From Rhynchopus sp. YZ270_cl-10 (lineage: Eukaryota > Euglenozoa > Diplonemea > Diplonemida > Diplonemidae), in contig OZ037833.1 in NCBI GenBank assembly GCA_964035575.1, positions 682,001-746,000 of the forward strand: a DNA stretch of 64,000 nt, written 5' to 3'. Shown one piece after another: positions 19,501 through 29,770 of this stretch. Both the position numbers and the translations under genes were made by a program. How positions within the stretch are numbered: the first letter of the stretch is position 1; every line of letters starts with the position of its first letter. A model generated the notes under the pieces. That model ran no database searches and had not been told where the DNA came from. It saw only the letters and a list, made by a program, of their open reading frames with translations.

Positions 19501-20539
19501 GCCGCATAGAACGTTCCAAAATGATTGGAACGGCAACATCAGGTTTGACCCCAAGAAGCTGAAGTTGCTTCATGACTGCATAACATCTACAGTAGACGTC
19601 GCCGTATGTCAGGGTGGTCCACTCTAAGGTATCGTCGTGGAAGGTGAGACAGGGGCGTCCTGGGAAGTCTACTGCCATGTCTTCAAATTCATCGTGAATG
19701 CATTTCGTTGCCGGATATGGTGCGGACGTAGCGTTGACACCTTCCACTACAGTAGAGGTTTCCGCATCACTGCAGATCCCTATGTCATACCAAGGTGTGT
19801 CTACGGTATGAGAACCTCCATTCACCCCAGCAATGTTCGCAAGGAGGGTTGCAAAATGCGATGACAACCGTGCTACAGTGAGTTCATCGAATAGACAGCG
19901 CCTAAAAGAGAGCTGACCACTGCAGGAAATAGGGTTGATATGGAGTTCGAGGTCGTGTGTGCATGCTCCTTCTTGCGCTCCGGTGAACCTCCACCCAACG
20001 CGTCGTGCCCCTACATCTTCTGCGGAGAATAGGACCTGAAAGAGTGGAGTATACGATTGACAAAAATCCTGTCCAAGCTCTGCGCAAATCTCTCTTAACG
20101 GTCTCCGATTCGTCAATGCACGTTGTTTCGTTTCGTGATGTGCCTTTAATACACTTAACACTGAACTGCTTGCGTCTTGCTTCTCCCCTGCTTGCGGTAC
20201 CGGGGGCAACTCTACCCGAATAGGCAGCATATCATACGACCCTGAACACTCCACAGGCGACCCTACCACGACGTCTGCGGAACGTGAATACCTTGCCAAA
20301 AGGATCTGCCATGCGGTAAGGAGGACAGTGTGTGTTGTCAGTCCGTGCCGTTCTGAGAGTGTTTCGATGGCAGACGCAGTTTGAGGCTCGATCTCGACAG
20401 GAACCGACCCCGAGGAGTAGTCCCTCGCATTCTCTTGCGTCCGGTGCCGATCCGTCAAGAGGTCGATCAACGGCGGCGCGTCCTCAAAGTAGGTTCTCCA
20501 GAACGCGATGCTCTCGTGGCGGGAGGGTGAGTCAAGCAT
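13561..20539 (-). CDS. Pls-type NRPS-like synthetase fused to a cholinesterase-like domain (5 exons)
   Basis: I read five exons: 20539-14407, 14283-14210, 14149-14012, 13876-13745 and 13668-13561. All introns have GTATG donors and AG acceptors and keep frame, giving 2194 residues. Order: C-terminal half of a condensation domain (1-265, no HHxxxDG half); adenylation domain (about 275-800: YTSGTTGLPKGVEVTHRG, NLYGPTEADMTYW, YKTGD, SRGKLDRKALP); carrier domain (LGGNSL, Ser about 845); three membrane-plus-left-handed-beta-helix units (about 910-1635) as in Pls-type terminal regions of epsilon-poly-lysine synthetases; a final TM; then a type-B carboxylesterase domain (EDCLYLDV about 1755) finished by exons 2-5 (SYWGTFLSTGQPG). 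The usual GESAG reads GQGSS. A membrane-bound amino acid- or acid-polymerising enzyme is likely; the product is unknown. ATG 20537-20539 is the first ATG in frame. Confidence 0.85.
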
Positions 20540-21089
20540 TGCACAAAAGTAGATATTTACAATCAATAGAAAGAGGTTGACTTATAGTTTTTCCCCCTTC
20601 TGGAAAACCCCAAAAATGGGGGTAAAAAAAGGGTCAGAAAAACCGGGTAGGGTGGGGGGGGAAGTATAAGGGGGGGTGGTGTGTGTTGTTGTTGAAACCC
20701 AAAAAAGGAAAGGGGGGTTGCTCCTGGGGTTGTGGGTGGGGTGGGTGTGGGTGGGGTTTTATAGTAGAAATACTACGATGCAGATCAATACGCTATCTTC
20801 ACGCACACAGGAAAAAAAAAAGGGAAACGAAACAGGGGTGAGAGTTTGTTAGTTGCATGCTTATTGGGGTCCAAAAGGGGGTTTATCACTGGAAAAGTTA
20901 AAAAATAGAGTTGTGTGATTTTGGCGCACTGTGCCGAAACAATATGAGATTGGAGGAAGAGAGAGCGGCGTAAAGAAAGTGTCAACCTTTTTTTTTTTTT
21001 GAAATCGATATTTGCTGGTACACACGTTGTTAGAGAGGGGGAAGGGGATGAGTTGGAATACAATACTTTGTTGGTGCTCCGGGAGGGGT

Positions 21090-21192
21090 CGATATTGACA
21101 GGTCGCTGACACAGGGACTCTGTACACACACCCCCCTGATATTGACGGCGGGTCACCGACAGGTCGTGACACGTCGCTGACAGGTCGTTGAC
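21090..21192. repeat. imperfect GACAGGTCGYTGAC repeats
   Basis: Four or five imperfect copies of a unit like GACAGGTCGCTGACAC are interrupted by an ACACACCCCCCTG segment. No function is suggested. Confidence 0.5.
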
Positions 21193-21698
21193 CGACTTCC
21201 GAAAGCACCACTTTTGCTTTTTTTGTCCAACACACGAAAAAATCTTGTTGAAAGTTAAATTTCTTTGCGATACTCACCCAACCTAGGTAGGGGTCTGTAC
21301 TCAAAGTCACCCGAATGGGATATTTGTACTGAAAATGAAGAGAAAAAAAATTAGACGTAAAAGTGGTCCTGAAGGTCTCAGAATTATTGTTTTTTGTGGC
21401 GTAAATCAAGGGCTAACTTCTCCAGCCTAGCCTGTATAAAAAGTAAATAGGTTGCTTTCTTGGTTTGTACCTTTTTTGTTTTGTTTTGTTTGTTTTCTTA
21501 CTTTTTTGAAAACTTTTTCGCCGTTCCTTTTATGTACAATCCTGGAAACTCCGAGAAAATGAAGTCAGCAGGCTTTTAAAAAAAAGTATCGATAACCACA
21601 TCACCAATTGGCATTTTGACTCGAAGCCTGGGTACTTTTTTTTTTGTGTAGATCCCCCTGAGGATATTGCCCCACTGTGTTTTTGTTTTTGTTTTTTT

Positions 21699-21761
21699 GA
21701 TAAATTGTTGGAGTAGTGTAGTTGCCTCGGTTGTGTTGCCACAGTTTGTGCAATCTCCACT
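21699..21761 (-). repeat. GTGGAGATTTGC dispersed repeat, copy a
   Basis: On the minus strand it runs from AGTGGAGATTGCACAAACTG to CTCCAACAATTTATC and is followed by an A-rich tail. It is one of five same-orientation copies (28821, 30839, 35677, 41871). TGGAG near the start can pair with CTCCA near the end. Confidence 0.75.
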
Positions 21762-22389
21762 GTCTTTTTTGCTTTTTGTTACATTCTTATTTTTTGTTAC
21801 AGCCCCCCACTATCACCTATTTCCCTTACCCTTAGTTTGACTGGAAAAAGAAAAAAAAAATGCTGGATAAAATGGGTGTTGTCCATCCTCATTTGTTTTC
21901 TTTTCCTTTTCCTTTTTTTTTGAAAACTTGGTTATTATAGTGCCGTCACCCCGAGGATGATCACCACTATACTATACACACCCTTTCTTAGAAACGCACA
22001 TAATAAAACACGTGTAATCCCTTTGAATAACGATCGATATATTACACAATCTCAATTCACGAAAAAAAAGTGCTGTTTTGTTTGTTTTGTTTTGTTTTGT
22101 TTTTTTGTCCCACATTTAGGTTAACCTTTTCGAATCGTAAAAACGTCTCCTCACTACGTAACCAAACTGCTTAAACCCAACCCCGTTTCCCCTTTTTTAT
22201 TGTATTTTTTTACTGCAACCTACCTAGTGGTTCGGTAGCTGCGATGAATTTTTTTTTTTTGTTGGTTTGGGTGAGGTTTCCCAAAGTCCCGGGCACATGT
22301 GTTTTGGTGGAGTACTGCTTCACCAGCCTCCCTTCCCTCCACCACCACCTCCCTTTCCTCCTTTTCCTCCTTTGCCTGTAATGATTATT

Positions 22390-23742
22390 TATACATAGCG
22401 CTCCAATTAGAGTGTTAGGGTATAATTAGAGTCTGGGATTTTGGGTCAAGTCAGTTAGAGTCCAGTTAGAGTATAATTAGAGTCGCTTTTCTTCAATTAG
22501 ACTATAATTAGAGCGCAGTTAGAGCATAATTAGACTCTAACTACACTCTAATTATAGTCTAATTAGAGTAAAACAACAGGCTTCTTGTAGGTGCAAACGC
22601 CTTAAGGAACTGGTTCCCCTAAGGTTCCTCTGTAGGACCCAGGTGTCCAGGTGCCCACATAGCTGAGAATAAGACTTGGGGACCCGGGACCCGGTTATTC
22701 TCAGCCGGACTGGGACACAACTATGTGAAGGCGCTGTGGGTCCGCCTGAAAGCGGGTCGGGGACCCGGTCGCGGGAGGGTGGGGGCCTAGTCCAAGTCCT
22801 ACTGTACCTAGTACCCGGGACTCGGGACCCGGCTTATTCTCAGCTATGGGTACCCGGACCCGCAGTGGCACATGCCCTCAAGTGTGAGTGACCCACACAT
22901 GAGGGAATGCGACACCGCAAAAACTCTTCGTGCACCTTCGGGTGCAATGCCGCAGACAGGCCAAACAGCGTTGGACTCAGAGGAATTCCTGCTGTGCAGG
23001 TAACAAACATGAGAACCAACTCCCAGTAACAAGGGGCGCCTTTTGGCGGGCGTTATTGAGGATGTTTGGGGTGCAAAGTTTTCCACAATTTTGATGCGCG
23101 GGTACAGAAGTGTTGTCTTGTTCTTTCATCTCTAGGAATGTAAATGTCAATCGAGTTTAACTACCACTAAGGGGTCGAAGGGGATAATCCCAGTATCAAA
23201 GGTTGTGTCGACGGGAAATCTATGAGTATACGTTCATTTCATCCGCAGAAATAACTACTTATGAACCCAGGAGAGATCCAAGCCTCGCGCTAAACCACCA
23301 CCCGCGATTGACTTAGATGTTATAACAAAGAGAATTCATAACAAACAACACCCTACCCCATGCACACTAAAGTGCCATGCTTCAAGTGATCATGCCCTGG
23401 GCCAAAATTCCTGTGCTAAAAAGGCAACAAGACCAGTGTGAATTGTGCACTGGTTTTCTGGGGGAACAAACAATATTTTCTTGTATCTAGTCCTCTGCAA
23501 GCAGAAAACAGACGTTCTGGATTACAAAATCGAATTTCTTGCACTGGCTATGCTCCCTGGGTTTATGGCTATAGCATTGGTTGATGTGCCCCTCTTATTG
23601 ACCCTATTATAAGACTCTAATTAGAGTCTAATTAGAGTCCAGTTAGAGTATTAGAGTTCAGTTAGAGTTTTAAAGACTCTAATTATACTCTAACTGCCGA
23701 CTCTAATTATCTAGTTGGAGTCTAATTAGAGCGCTATGTATA
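22390..23742. mobile_element. TIR element E (1353 bp) with TTAGAGT subterminal repeats
   Basis: Perfect 14-bp ends TATACATAGCGCTC (22390-22403) and complement (23729-23742) are flanked by a 6-bp direct repeat ATTATT (22384-22389 and 23743-23748). About 180 bp at each end consist of many AATTAGAGT or ACTCTAATT units in both orientations. The roughly 1-kb interior has no open frame of note and contains a GGGACCCGG hairpin repeat (22659-22847). It is a non-autonomous DNA element of uncertain superfamily. Confidence 0.8.
22659..22847. repeat. GGGACCCGG hairpin repeat, copy 1 (inside element E)
   Basis: ATAGCTGAGAATAAG at 22659 is matched by its complement ending at 22847. The inside repeats GGGACCCGG and GGTTATTCTCAGCCGGACTG. 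A related copy in the opposite orientation is at about 36133-36241, so this is probably a small mobile unit inserted in element E. Confidence 0.65.
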
Positions 23743-23762
23743 ATTATTGTTTTTTTATAGTA

Positions 23763-24720
23763 AACCCCCCCCCCGTATAATATTTACATACGCGTATTAT
23801 TTACACACGCATATTATTTACAAAAAGGCCACTTTCACGTGTATTATTAACACACGCGTATTATTTACATTATTTTTTTTTTTTTTTGGATTTTTTTTTT
23901 TGGGGGGGGGGTTAGGGGGCACAGCCCTTAAGGAAATCCTTAAGGACCCTCTGTAACGCTCGTGTTTTTTCAAGAATTTTTTGAAAAAAAGTCATAAAAC
24001 CCGCCAAGGTGGGTCTACATGGTCCCAAAGTGGCCTAAAATTCGTCGATTCTGCCTAATGAAACACCAAACAACCAAAACTGAGCGTTTATTTTCGAAAA
24101 AAAATCACTTTTTTTCGAAAAAACGGCTTCGAAAATAGTAAGATTTTAGTAAGATTTCCTCTAGGAATGTAACGCTTTCAAAAAAATGGATCCGGGAGCA
24201 CAGTTTTTCTTCTAAGGTGCCGAAAACCACCCCACGTCCCCTCCGGTGAGGTCCGGCAGTGGAAATAAGTGGGTTTCGAAGCTTTTGGGCGTCCCCCTCC
24301 TCCCCGTCACTAACAAGTGACTCTGCCTCCGAATCGTACTCCACGTAGTACTCCATGGTCGAAAGGGCAGGGTCCGGGATTGCGATTGATGACATTTTTT
24401 AAAATATAAAAAGCTTTCTGGTGGTGTGCGTTATGGAAAGTATGGGGATTGAATGTCAAGCATGTAGGTGAACGATGAAAAATTGTAAATTATTTTGTGT
24501 ACCCTTTGTTTGTAAAAATGTGTGTGAACGAGGCACATATAGGCTTTACATATACTTCCTTTGTTTTCTTATTGTCTGTAGTGGAGCGGAGTAACCCTCA
24601 GGAAACTACGATATACGCCTCTTATTAACACACGCCTATTATTTACAAAGACGCCTATTATTTACAACACGCGTATTATTTACATAAATTTATGTAAATA
24701 TTATACGGGGGGGGGGGGTT
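23763..24720. mobile_element. poly-C TIR element D (958 bp) with CGTATTATTTACA repeats
   Basis: The left end, AACCCCCCCCCC then GTATAATATTTACATA, is matched by the complement at the right end. Both sit next to TA (23761-23762 and 24721-24722). Units like ACGCGTATTATTTACA recur in direct orientation near both ends. It starts 14 bp beyond the target duplication of element E, and its right end lies 30 bp from the stop codon of the topoisomerase gene. A 96-codon minus-strand frame (24105-24395) lies inside. Confidence 0.8.
24105..24395 (-). CDS. small acidic ORF inside element D, possible transposase remnant
   Basis: This 96-codon frame begins MSSIAIPDPALSTMEYYVEY, followed by the acidic run DSEAESLVSDGEEGD and a basic, hydrophobic end. 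Acidic starts of this kind are seen in transposases of several superfamilies, so it may be the surviving 5' end of a transposase gene in a deletion derivative. There is no recognisable catalytic or DNA-binding motif, so it may equally be chance coding. Confidence 0.25.
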   Translation of the reverse strand: MSSIAIPDPALSTMEYYVEYDSEAESLVSDGEEGDAQKLRNPLISTAGPHRRGRGVVFGTLEEKLCSRIHFFESVTFLEEILLKSYYFRSRFFEKK

Positions 24721-24752
24721 TACACATCTGCAAAAAAATATACACAAAATAT

Positions 24753-27700
24753 CTACATACCACCACCACCACCACCACCGCCCCATCCAGAGGACTGCTG
24801 TGCCTTACCTCCACCACCCCAGCCTCCTCCTCCTCCTCCACCTCCACCCCCTCCCTGACTCGCAATACCACTTCCCGGTGCGCTAGGGCTGGCAGTGTTG
24901 CCTGCGGAAGAGCCCCACTTGCCTGTACCCCACGACTGTCCGTCTCCTCCTGAAAAGTTGCCACCACCACTACCACCACCACCACCCCAGCTACCACCAC
25001 CACCACCACCACCGCCACCAGACCTGTTGCCTTTGCCGCCGCCGCCACCGCCTCCACCTTTGTACCCCTTGCGCCCTTTCTGTGCGGCCTTCTCACGAAG
25101 CTGCTCGCGCCTGACACGCTGCTCGTCATAGTATTTGTCGAGGAACTCCTTTGCGTAGCGGTGCTGCGGGGTGGGTTCCTGCAGAGGGGGGGGGTGGTGG
25201 TTGGGGTTGGGTTTGGAGAACAGATGAGAAAATAGGTTTGTTTGATTATAGACTTCACTATAGCAGATTTGTTTCTTCACACGGATCCTTAAAAGAGAGC
25301 AAATAGTAGAACGCTTTGCATGGAGAACAGAGAAAAATGAAAAGATGACTTGAAATATAAAAGCCCAACTGATCTTGATTACTCGACTAGGAAAGGGGGA
25401 AGATTATTTTCGTTGAACGCAGCCAAAAACAGTGTGTGAGATCTGAATTTTGGCGCAAGTAATCTTTAAAGGGAGGGGCGAAAATAGTCGATTAGGCGAT
25501 TAAACGTTGGCTTTATTATTCGAGTTTCTAATAACACTACGTATGAGGGGGAGAAAAAACACATACACGGAACTCAGACTGTGGATCGAAGAATTGGGAT
25601 GTGATCTGCAAACTGCTTCTGAAATTGATGAATTTCTCTTTGAAGATGTTGAGGTTAGGCTCCACGACGTTGTTCTTGAGGAGCTCGCCACGCGCGATTT
25701 TGGCAACCTCACTTTCGATGTGCGCACGAATCTTTGGCCGCACAAGCTCCGGCTCCACCTGCATGAACGACATAATCAGACTGATCCCCAGCGACGTCGG
25801 GATCATGAACCGCCCCTCCCCTTCCTCAGGCTCCTTCACCTTTGAGAAGTCCATTGCACGCCCAAAGGCTCTGCCATATCCATAACCATCACCACAGACG
25901 ACAACATACTTACGGTCACATATGTTTTGCACGTGCTGGGGGATCGATGCGTCTGTACCGACACCGTTTTTGTCCATCTCAGCGATGAGGTTTGACTCTG
26001 TAAGGTACTGCGGCGGGCGGGAGTAGTCGTTCGTCACGTTGCAGGAGACGACGCGCACCTCGGCGCCCTGGTGGACACCGGGTAGTGCCTGCTCCATCCC
26101 GCGGTCCTGCGCAAGGAGAGGTGAGATGGCGCGCGACATCCACGGCATCGCCCAGAGAAACCCCCGCTCCGTCACGTTGAATCTCTTCGTGCTGAACACC
26201 TCCCCGCTCACATCAAACAGATACGTCAACGTCTGGTACTGTGCCGGCGCCATCAGCGACCCCAAAAAGCACTTAAACACCAACTCATAAAACCTCCACT
26301 CCAACCCCTGCAGATCATTGCGCGTAGCCAGCCTCGTTGGCGTGATCGGCGGGTGGTCCCCCATATCCTTCCCTTCTCTCGGAAGGGGAACATGCCCGTT
26401 GTGTTGCTTCAACAGAATCGTCACTGCCTGCCCCCATACTGGGTGCCGGGTGTGCTCCTGCAAAATCGGGTTAATCTGAAACGATGGGTCATACTTGGTC
26501 GACTCTGTTCTCGGGTACGACATAAAACCTGAGGTATACAACTTCTCTGCAATCTTCATCGCCTTATGTGGACTGATACCCAACCCTGAAGACGCTGCTT
26601 TCAAGACCTGCACGGTGTTCAAGGCAACGGGGGCACGGAGGTCACGGTTTTGCGTTTCAACCCCAATACAGCGAACGACCTGCGATCTGCGGGCTGTTGT
26701 GAGGGTTCGCTCTGCAAGGGCGCGGTCGTTGGTTTGGCCCTTCTTCCACGCTACGTCGAAGGTTTCGTTGGTGTGGGTGCGGAGCTGCATATTGAGAACG
26801 TAGAACTGCTCTGGTTTGAACCGCATGATCTCGAGGTGCCGCTGCACGCAGAACCAAAGGCAGGGGGACTGGCAGGGGCCGTAGCTGATGGTTTTGATTT
26901 CCGCGTCGCCGAAGCGGGCCTGCGATTTGGAGCGGAACGTCTTGGAGAGATAGCGCGTAAAGGCGACACCGATTTTGAGGTCCAATTCTTGGCGTGCGTC
27001 GACAGCCATGGAGAGATTGACGTTGGGACGGATGAGGTTGCGGAAGGAGTGCTCCAGCGCCTGCTGGGTGATGGAGGAGAAGTGCGCACGGTGGATGTTG
27101 TTGTCGTCCGGGAAGTACTCTCTGGTTGTCGAGATCACTTCGTAGCCGATGTTTTCACCCTCGCGGTCGCAGTCGAGCCACAGACAGAGGTGCTCGCAGC
27201 TCTCCGCCTCATTCCGCAGATGCTCCACAACGCGGCACTTCTCAGACGTCTCCTCCACCTGCTTCACAGTCTTCGCATCAAACAAATTCACTTCATCCGT
27301 CCGCTGCGACTGATCAAACGTCAACCCAAAGATGTGCCCCACAACGCTCGTCACCTTAAACGAACACTTCTGCCCCGTCGGCGGGTACACCCCAAAGAAC
27401 TCATGCACCATAAGCCCACGGCCAAGACCCTTTCGGGTGCGTTTGCGACCACCAGACAGTGCGTCTGCAATAGCCTGAGCAAGGGAGGGTTTCTCTGCAA
27501 CCATCAGCACTCCAGGGCAGTCGCCGCCGAATGCTGGTCTGTGTGGAGGAGGAGGTGGTGGTGGTTTTGTTTTGACAAAAAAAAAATGCCAGGTTTGGGG
27601 TAATCTTAGGGTGGTCAGTGTAACAATTTTAATAATATGCGCAGTCCAAAATACCTGTTGTGATCTGCCTCTGGGTAAAGCGACAGCAGCTCGTGGTACA

Positions 27701-28628
27701 GCTTTCTGTTGCCCATGAAGGCACGCTTGACGTGCTGGGGGATGTCCTTCGTCTTGACGTTGTTCGCGTGGTCGAAGACCTGCGAACGCATGTTGCCTTC
27801 GTCCAATGTTGCGAGAAACTCTGCCGACACAGATTCGTCTTGCACATAGGGACCACGCTCGAGCTCCTTCATGAGGGAGAACCCTTCACACACTTTGGAC
27901 AGCGAAAAGGCATCGAAGGCGCGAATCTTGCGTGATGCATGCCCAAAGTCCTGCTGCTCCTGCCCCGACAATGTCTGCTGCACAACCGACTGCGGCGTCG
28001 AATGCGGAAGAAACGGCCGATACGGTCGCACCGGCTGCACCAACGTCACCGTACGGCTCGGCGGCCCCGACGGCTGCTGCTTCCCCCCCTTTCCAAACCC
28101 CTCACCCTTAAACCCCTGGCTCTCACCCTTAAACCCTTGACCCTCCCCCTTCCCTTTCGAGCCCTTCCCCTTCCCGTCCTTGCCGCCTTCTTTGCCGCCG
28201 TCCTTCCCCCACCCAGACTTTCCTTGGGTGGCCGGAGGGTCGCTGCGCTGCGGAGGCTGGAAGGCGGGGAGCGGGGGTTGTTGTGCCTGGGGTTGGCGCT
28301 GTTGGTACGCTGGGGACTGCTGGGCGGCGGGCGGCTGGTGTTGGGGGGGTTGGGGGGTGGGAGGTTGGTGGAGGGGCTGATGATGCTGCTGCTGCTGCTG
28401 CTGCTGTGCGTGCTGTGGTATGGTCGCTGTCTGAGCAGGCACAGAGTACGCACTTTGCGGCAGATGTGCCGCTGGGGCTGCATTTCCACCCGCAGGTGCT
28501 CCCTGAGCGAAATGCGCCGACACAGGCAAACCAGGGTTCACACTCATCGCAAACCCACCCTGCGGTGCAAACCCCGCTACCTGCTGCGGCACGCCATGCA
28601 CCCCACCGGACACACCGTAGCCCTGCAT
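24753..28628 (-). CDS. TOP3B: DNA topoisomerase III-beta with Q/P-rich N-terminal extension and Gly-rich tail (3 exons)
   Basis: Exons 28628-27655, 27538-25567 and 25178-24753 join in frame to 1123 residues. Type IA topoisomerases pass single strands through transient breaks; III-beta enzymes also act on RNA. Exon 1 gives a Q/P-rich and then K/G-rich region ending in a short folded-looking part (RAFMGNRKLYHELLSLYPEA). Exon 2 begins PAFGGDCPGVLMVAEKPSLA; the VLMVAEKPSLAQ signature of the family spans what a separate gene would use as its ATG (27504), supporting the join. It holds the Toprim acidic motif CDREGENIGYE, active-site Tyr in FMSYPRTEST (about residue 665), GDHPPITPTRL and KNGVGTDASIPQHV. 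Exon 3 (EPTPQHRYAKEFLDKYYDEQ) is a glycine-rich tail resembling the RGG tail of animal TOP3B; its zinc region is missing. Two separate genes are the alternative. Confidence 0.78.
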
Positions 28629-29085
28629 ACAATCGAGAGAAAGGGGACTCTCCGTGTAAAAAGAAAAAAAGGGTTGGAAAGAAGAACGCCGCTGTATGGG
28701 CAGGGGGTGTGCCTGGTGTGTGTGTGTGTGTGTTGTGGAACGAAAGGGCGAAGGGTGCTGTGAGCAAAGCTACGTTGGGCCGTTTCTTTTGTACGATTCG
28801 AAAAAAAAAAAAAAAAAAACGAATTTTTGGAGTAGTGTAGCTGCCTCGACTGTTCCCACACGTCGTGCAAAAAATCTCCATGGTAGTTATTTAACGTTGT
28901 TTGTTTTGAAAACTTGGTTTGTGTTAGTGTAGACTAAACCTAGACACCCGATGGATGAGCTCCACTAATTTTTTTTTGGTGCACAAAACTTTCCCGAAGA
29001 GTATCACCCAAGAAACTTGGCGTCGCCTTTGTTTGAACACCAAAACATGGGGTGATAAAATGACCCCTCTCCTCTCCCTCTTTCC
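28629..29085. other. intergenic between ankyrin and topoisomerase genes
   Basis: It contains a GTGTGTGTGT run (28717-28733), an A20 tract (28801-28819) and one diverged dispersed repeat (28821-28881). No gene is seen. Confidence 0.55.
28821..28881 (-). repeat. GTGGAGATTTGC dispersed repeat, copy b (diverged)
   Basis: The minus strand reads ATGGAGATTTTTTGCACGAC through GAGGCAGCTACACTACTCCA. It is the least conserved of the five copies and is followed by a long T tract on that strand rather than an A-rich tail. Confidence 0.6.
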
Positions 29086-29556
29086 TCACAAAAGCTGCTT
29101 GATTGCCTCTTCCTTTGCGAGATCCTTCGCCGTTTCCCCATATGAATTCCGCAACGTGGTGTCAGCACCATGCTTGAGGAGGAGCTGGACTGTAGAGACG
29201 TGGCCGTTCATGGCTGCGCCCATGATGGGGGTACGGTTACCAAGGCTGAGACAGTCGATGCATGCGCGGTGCTCGAGGAGGTACGTGATGACGGCATCGT
29301 GCGCATGCAGCGCTGCGCCACGTATCGCAGAATGTGTGGCTGCTGTGTGCGACACATCTGCCCCTGCCTCCACCAGACACACCAAGGCCTCCATGTGTCC
29401 ATGCATTGCCGCCAGCGTTGCTGCATCGAACCCAGCCTCGTTGGCGCAGTTAACCACAGCAGGGACGCCTTCGGGCGCAACCTCAGCAAGCACGCTGCGT
29501 ATCCCCACCACATCCCCTGCTTCAGCAGCACTCCGGAGGCGTTCCTCGAGGCTCAT
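29086..29556 (-). CDS. small ankyrin-repeat protein
   Basis: A 156-residue protein made almost wholly of ankyrin repeats: a capping helix MSLEERLRSAAEAGDVVGIR, then units around NEAGFDAATLAAMHGHMEAL, THSAIRGAALHAHDAVITYL and NRTPIMGAAMNGHVSTVQLL, ending NSYGETAKDLAKEEAIKQLL. Ankyrin repeats bind protein partners; the partner is unknown and no enzymatic domain is attached. There is no signal peptide or membrane segment, so it is probably cytosolic or nuclear. The ATG at 29554-29556 is preceded, 36 bases upstream, by TTTTTGTAG, a plausible acceptor. It is a single exon. Confidence 0.85.
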   Translation of the reverse strand: MSLEERLRSAAEAGDVVGIRSVLAEVAPEGVPAVVNCANEAGFDAATLAAMHGHMEALVCLVEAGADVSHTAATHSAIRGAALHAHDAVITYLLEHRACIDCLSLGNRTPIMGAAMNGHVSTVQLLLKHGADTTLRNSYGETAKDLAKEEAIKQLL

Positions 29557-29770
29557 ATTGGGGGAGAGGGGGAGGGGGAGAGGTTTGAGGAATCTACAAA
29601 AATGTGTACAGCGAAACCAAAACTGAGAGGGGGTGTGTAGGAATAAAAAAGGGGAACTTCTGTAGTGGGGTAATGGGGAAGGGAGTGTTTGTAGATGTTT
29701 TTGTTTATGTTTTGTACTCTTTTGTTTCTGCTATTTTGTGTTTTTTTTTTTTTAGCTTTTTAGATCCTTA

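Larger units (their letters stand above)
20540..22383. other. intergenic upstream of the NRPS-like gene
   Basis: No gene is seen. G-rich plus-strand tracts lie at 20655-20760, and imperfect GACAGGTCG(C/T)TGAC repeats at about 21090-21192. One dispersed GTGGAGATTTGC repeat is at 21699-21761. No exon with the missing N-terminal condensation half (HHxxxDG) could be found. Confidence 0.55.

Noticed and set aside
20861-21409. Search for an upstream exon with the N-terminal condensation half (HHxxxDG)
   Set aside because: No frame upstream of 20539 shows that motif or condensation-domain similarity; the half domain may be genuine.
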